Part shown: positions 61,075 to 64,000 of the stretch, one piece after another
Layout: every line of letters starts with the position of its first letter
How positions within the stretch are numbered: the stretch's first letter is position 1
Position numbers and translations under genes: made by a program
From: an uncultured Campylobacter sp.
GTDB lineage: Bacteria > Campylobacterota > Campylobacteria > Campylobacterales > Campylobacteraceae
Reading direction: 5' to 3'
Length of the DNA stretch: 64,000 nt
NCBI GenBank assembly: GCA_900539505.1
Contig: UQCL01000002.1
Span: forward strand, 1 to 64,000
The notes under the pieces: model-generated
What the model saw: only the letters and a program-made list of their open reading frames with translations
Database searches by the model: none
Told to the model about the DNA's origin: nothing

Positions 61075-63331
61075 AAATTTTATCTTTAATGCGCGCAAAC
61101 AGGGAGGTTCCGCACGAAATTTGAACTTACGTTGCGGCTCAGACGCGAGCAAGCGGGACTTTGGCGCACAGCGTGTTCTGGGCGCGTACGGATGCGGGTA
61201 TTTGTCGGGCGCTAGATGCGACGATCTGGGCATACGCAGACACGGGCTCTTACGAAGTACTAGATGCCGCGATTTCGGCGCGGGCAGACACAGGCTCTTG
61301 CAGGACACCGGGCGCCGTGGTTTTGCCGTACCGAAATACGAACTGCGCAGCCATGCGAACTGCGATTATAGTGCGAGCGTGCTCTTGAATGGCGCAGTGT
61401 GCTGCGGTTTTGTAGCACAAAATTCGACGAAATTTAGCAGCGATACATACTGCGGCTCTAGCGCGGGCGCTTGTTTACAGCGCGTATCCGATCGCCCTGC
61501 TCGTGCCGCCTGCCCGCATTGCAGATTTGGTACGAACCCAGACGCCCGTCTGCGTTGTGGATTTGGCGCAGATTATTTTAAAAATTCAGGCGGAATTCCT
61601 ACGCGAAATTTTAAAATTTACGCTCTCGATTTCGCACGGAATTTTAAAGATTTTACACGGAGCTTGGAAGCCGCACCCGCGCAAAATTTCAAAATTTCCG
61701 ATCTAAATTTTACGCGAAATTTTAAAAATTCAGCTCGCAATTCGGACGCCGAGCCAGTGCAAAGCTTTAAAAATCCAAATTTCGCACATGATTTCTTGCA
61801 AAGCGCTAAAAGCTACGATCAAAATTCCACTCATGGCTTCTCACAAAGCGGCAGAAGCGCCGAGCCAAATTCCGAGGCGAGTTTTTCGCAGAGCATTAAA
61901 AATTCCGAACGGAATTTCTCGTTAAGCTTCTTACAAAGCGCCAAGAATTCCGATCAAAGTCAAAATTTCAAATCCAGTTTCGCGCAAAGCTTTAAAAATC
62001 AAAATTTCGCGTGGGATTTCTCACAAAACGGCAGAAGCGCCGAGCCAAATTCTGTTCAAAACTTCTCGCAAAGCACTAAAAATTCCGATCGGAATTTTAA
62101 GGCTAATTCCATGCAAAATCAAGTAGAGCCCGTTTCGTTGCAGGAGTTCAAAAATCCGAAGCCGTGCCCGGCGCAGAAGCAAGGGCTGGGCTTTTACGCG
62201 CCTAAATTTAAAGATGAGCGCGCTAGGAATTTTTTCTCCCATCCGATGCGCGCTTTCGTTCTTTGCGCCTGCTTTTTTGCGGCGCTGGGCGCGCTTAGTT
62301 TTTTAGCGCCCGATGCGCTGGCGATCGATTATGTCGCCGCTCATAAGTTTTACTTTCTGTTTTTGGCGCCTTCGTGCATCTACGCGGCGTTTTTGCTTAC
62401 CGCGCTGCCCGATTGGACGAACTTCGAGGGCTCGCTAAAGCCCGTCTCGCTCGCCTTTGCCGCCTGCCTGATCGCAGCTTTTATCGCGAGCTTTTTAAAT
62501 TTACGGCTTGCGGCTGCGATCACGGCGCTGTTTTGGGCGGTATTTTTCATCTTTGCGGCGCGGCTTTTGTGGCTGGATAAAAACTCGAATAATTTTAGCA
62601 TCCTGGCAGTCCTTGCGGCGTTTTGCGCCTGCTCTGCGGCCTATGGCGCGAGCGGGGATGAGAAGTTTTTGCTTAGCTTCGTGCATATCAACGTCGCGGC
62701 AATCGCCGTCGTAAGCTACCGCATAAGCGTCGTCATCGGCAACGAAGCGCTAAGAGAGGCGGGGCTGAAGGACGCCGTTTTTATTCCAAATTTTATCTAC
62801 AAAAATTTAGCCGCTTTCCTCGCCTTCGCTTTGGCGCTCGCGACGCCATTTTTAAGCGAGGCGACGTGCGGATTTATCGCGCTTGGCATCGGGTTTTTGT
62901 TTTTGGCAAAACTTCGCGAGCTACACTACGTCGAAATTCTAAGCCGTCACTATATGGCGTTTTACTACGCGTTGCAGGCTGCGTGCGCGGCGGGCTATGC
63001 GTGGCTGGGTTGGGAGCTGATCCGCGGGGGATACGCTGCTGCACCGCTGCACGTCATCGCGATCTGCTATATGTATGGAGCGATACTTTTCGTAGGAATG
63101 ATCGCCGGACAGCGCCACAGCGGAATTTCGCCGCTAAACTTCCCGCGCCTAAGCCGCGCGGCGCTCGTTTTGGCTCTGCTCGCGGGAGGTTTAAGAGCCG
63201 TTTTTGCGGGCGAGAGCTTTGTTTTATACGTGATGATCCCCTCGGCGCTTTTCATCGCCGCGGTCGCGCTATATCTGATAAATTTCATCCCGATCTTTCT
63301 GAAAAATCCTTTCAGCGCGGATCCGGATTGA
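61067..63331 (+). CDS. NnrS-family haem/copper membrane protein with 385-residue repetitive N-terminal extension
   Basis: 754 residues. Residues about 390-750 are a complete NnrS protein: FFSHPMRAFVLCACFFAALGAL, WTNFEGS, FVHINVAAIAVVSYRI, ELHYVEILSRHYMAFYYALQ and SPLNFPRLSR, about twelve helices with conserved His; NnrS proteins bind haem and copper and counter nitric-oxide stress. Before it are about 385 residues of low complexity: a Cys/Arg/Gly-rich part (1-175) and an N/F/K/S part with seven 15-residue repeats (243-347). ATG 61,067 follows GGGGGAG and overlaps the ATPase gene, so the extension appears to be translated. Confidence 0.75.
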   Translation: MNRNFIFNARKQGGSARNLNLRCGSDASKRDFGAQRVLGAYGCGYLSGARCDDLGIRRHGLLRSTRCRDFGAGRHRLLQDTGRRGFAVPKYELRSHANCDYSASVLLNGAVCCGFVAQNSTKFSSDTYCGSSAGACLQRVSDRPARAACPHCRFGTNPDARLRCGFGADYFKNSGGIPTRNFKIYALDFARNFKDFTRSLEAAPAQNFKISDLNFTRNFKNSARNSDAEPVQSFKNPNFAHDFLQSAKSYDQNSTHGFSQSGRSAEPNSEASFSQSIKNSERNFSLSFLQSAKNSDQSQNFKSSFAQSFKNQNFAWDFSQNGRSAEPNSVQNFSQSTKNSDRNFKANSMQNQVEPVSLQEFKNPKPCPAQKQGLGFYAPKFKDERARNFFSHPMRAFVLCACFFAALGALSFLAPDALAIDYVAAHKFYFLFLAPSCIYAAFLLTALPDWTNFEGSLKPVSLAFAACLIAAFIASFLNLRLAAAITALFWAVFFIFAARLLWLDKNSNNFSILAVLAAFCACSAAYGASGDEKFLLSFVHINVAAIAVVSYRISVVIGNEALREAGLKDAVFIPNFIYKNLAAFLAFALALATPFLSEATCGFIALGIGFLFLAKLRELHYVEILSRHYMAFYYALQAACAAGYAWLGWELIRGGYAAAPLHVIAICYMYGAILFVGMIAGQRHSGISPLNFPRLSRAALVLALLAGGLRAVFAGESFVLYVMIPSALFIAAVALYLINFIPIFLKNPFSADPD
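61164..61307 (+). repeat. 48-base imperfect tandem repeats
   Basis: Units starting CTAGATGCGACG at 61,212 and CTAGATGCCGCG at 61,260 share GCAGACAC-GGCTCTT at the same offset; a weaker unit precedes at 61,164. In the actual frame they encode Arg/Cys-rich sequence; one frame over they read LDATIWAYADTGS / LDAAISARADTGS. Confidence 0.6.
61793..62107 (+). repeat. Seven 45-base coding repeats in the NnrS extension
   Basis: The units encode F-[LSA]-Q-[SN]-x-[KR]-[SN]-x-x-x-N, 13-17 residues each. Units 2 and 6 are nearly identical over about 77 bases, exactly 180 bases apart (61,841 and 62,021), i.e. four units, which indicates duplication of a block. Confidence 0.8.
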
Positions 63332-63397
63332 TGCTCATCAAAGCGGGCTTGCTAAATTTTAGCTACAATCGATCAAATTTCATTTCAAGGAGAACTT

Positions 63398-63727
63398 ATG
63401 CAACACATCAAAAATATCGACGCCGCTAAGGCCGTAGAGCTTGCTTCGCTAGTCGAAGTGGCCCCTCATAAGGTGATTTCGCGCACCCTCGCGCAAAATC
63501 CTGCGCTAAATATGACGCTTTTCGCCTTCGACGACGGCGAGGAGATCAGCTCGCACAAATCTGACGGCGACGCATTCGTTTACGTGCTTGAGGGCGAGGG
63601 CGATTTCACGATCGACGGGCAGAAGCACCGCGTAAAAGCGGGGCAAAGCATCGTCATGCCTGCGGGCTTGCCGCACGCGATCTTCGCGCCGGTACCGTTT
63701 AAGTGGTTTTTAGTGGTGGTTTTTTAG
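63398..63727 (+). CDS. Single-domain cupin protein
   Basis: 109 residues, AAGGAGAACTT before the ATG. One complete cupin barrel: the metal-binding first motif is present as EEISSHKSDGDAFVYVLEGEG (His and Glu ligands shifted to H-x-D-D-type) and the second as PAGLPHAIFAPVPFKWFLV with its His. Small stand-alone cupins often act as sugar- or amino-acid-binding or detoxifying proteins; no substrate can be assigned. Separated from the NnrS gene by about 65 bases with AAATTT words. Confidence 0.88.
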   Translation: MQHIKNIDAAKAVELASLVEVAPHKVISRTLAQNPALNMTLFAFDDGEEISSHKSDGDAFVYVLEGEGDFTIDGQKHRVKAGQSIVMPAGLPHAIFAPVPFKWFLVVVF

Positions 63728-64000
63728 CCTCTAAGCTTAAGGGCGGGTCAAATTTTAAAATTTAGCCCGCCCGCCGCTTCATAAAATTTTATCCGAAATT
63801 CCATTCGCAGGGTCGCTCTGTTTGTTTCCGCCTGCTCCCGTTCGCTCTCACAAAATTTTAAAATTTAGAAACGTTTAAATTTTATTTTCACCGCGCCAAA
63901 AAATTTCGTCTGTTTTGCAAACCGTGCGGGAGCTAAAAATAACACATCGCGTTTACGCGCTGTGTCTGGCCCCGAAATCGCACGCTTGAGCTCGCATCGC
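63728..64000. other. Spacer to the window end, no gene seen
   Basis: About 270 bases with TTTTAAAATTT words at 63,753 and 63,855. No start of a further gene is identifiable before the window ends. Confidence 0.5.

Noticed and set aside
62866..63429. 187-codon plus-strand frame overlapping the end of the NnrS gene
   Set aside because: Arg-rich alternative frame of the transmembrane region; the NnrS frame explains the DNA.

Overview
The window looks like chromosome of a high-GC oral-type Campylobacter (C. gracilis / C. showae / C. rectus-like). Reasons: the protein families and gene orders are campylobacterial (cdsA-dxr next to an NFACT gene; the UPF0323 lipoprotein, glutathionylspermidine-synthase-like and D-2-hydroxyacid dehydrogenase genes together; Helicobacter/Campylobacter-type Sel1 proteins; PEB1/CjaA-type binding proteins), while coding DNA is much more GC-rich than C. 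jejuni and spacers are saturated with AAATTT / AATTTTAAAATT words. Species assignment is inference. The first 44 bases are not genomic: they are an Illumina Nextera adapter with its index, so genome starts at base 45.

Layout. 45-8,460: a siderophore-type TonB receptor, an SbmA/BacA-like ABC exporter, a small membrane protein and a second TonB receptor. 8,580-18,640: a membrane-anchored methyltransferase, MntP, a DUF4197-like protein, a DMT transporter with a giant N-terminal extension, a Znu-type permease/ATPase pair, and an overlapping methyltransferase / di-haem peroxidase / PAS-GGDEF-EAL operon. 19,222-28,800: a succinyl-CoA:acetate CoA-transferase, three Sel1/Hcp-like secreted proteins with duplicated leader DNA, a peroxiredoxin, a DUF3137 protein, a DUF475 membrane protein, an NhaC-type antiporter/permease and a small CopD-like protein. 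29,411-37,190: four tandem solute-binding proteins without a transporter, then an AraC regulator divergent from a third TonB receptor and a PepSY membrane protein, with Fur-like sites. 37,377-44,300: the conserved dehydrogenase/GspS/lipoprotein block, TetR, and an RclA-like flavoprotein.

44,500-49,370 is an AT-rich island of small hypothetical genes, all on the minus strand, lying directly downstream of tRNA-Val(GAC). One gene resembles immunity protein Imm32; others are tiny, overlapping by ATGA, and one is frameshifted. It reads best as an array of orphan immunity genes of a polymorphic-toxin system (inference). I found five short ORFs of 28-52 codons there.

49,961-63,730 returns to core genes: a second DUF3137 protein, dxr, cdsA, NFACT, a nitroreductase, leuC, an AT-rich orphan, ilvD, a Tat-exported NitT/TauT-like ABC transporter leading into an NnrS protein with a 385-residue repetitive extension, and a cupin.

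The least ordinary signal is genome texture. A palindromic AAATTT-rich word fills the spacers and has also invaded or been built into reading frames, giving NFK/ILK-rich low-complexity extensions and inserts in at least four unrelated proteins. The word contains the RAATTY motif whose methylation licenses DNA for natural transformation in C. jejuni, which suggests an uptake-sequence explanation.
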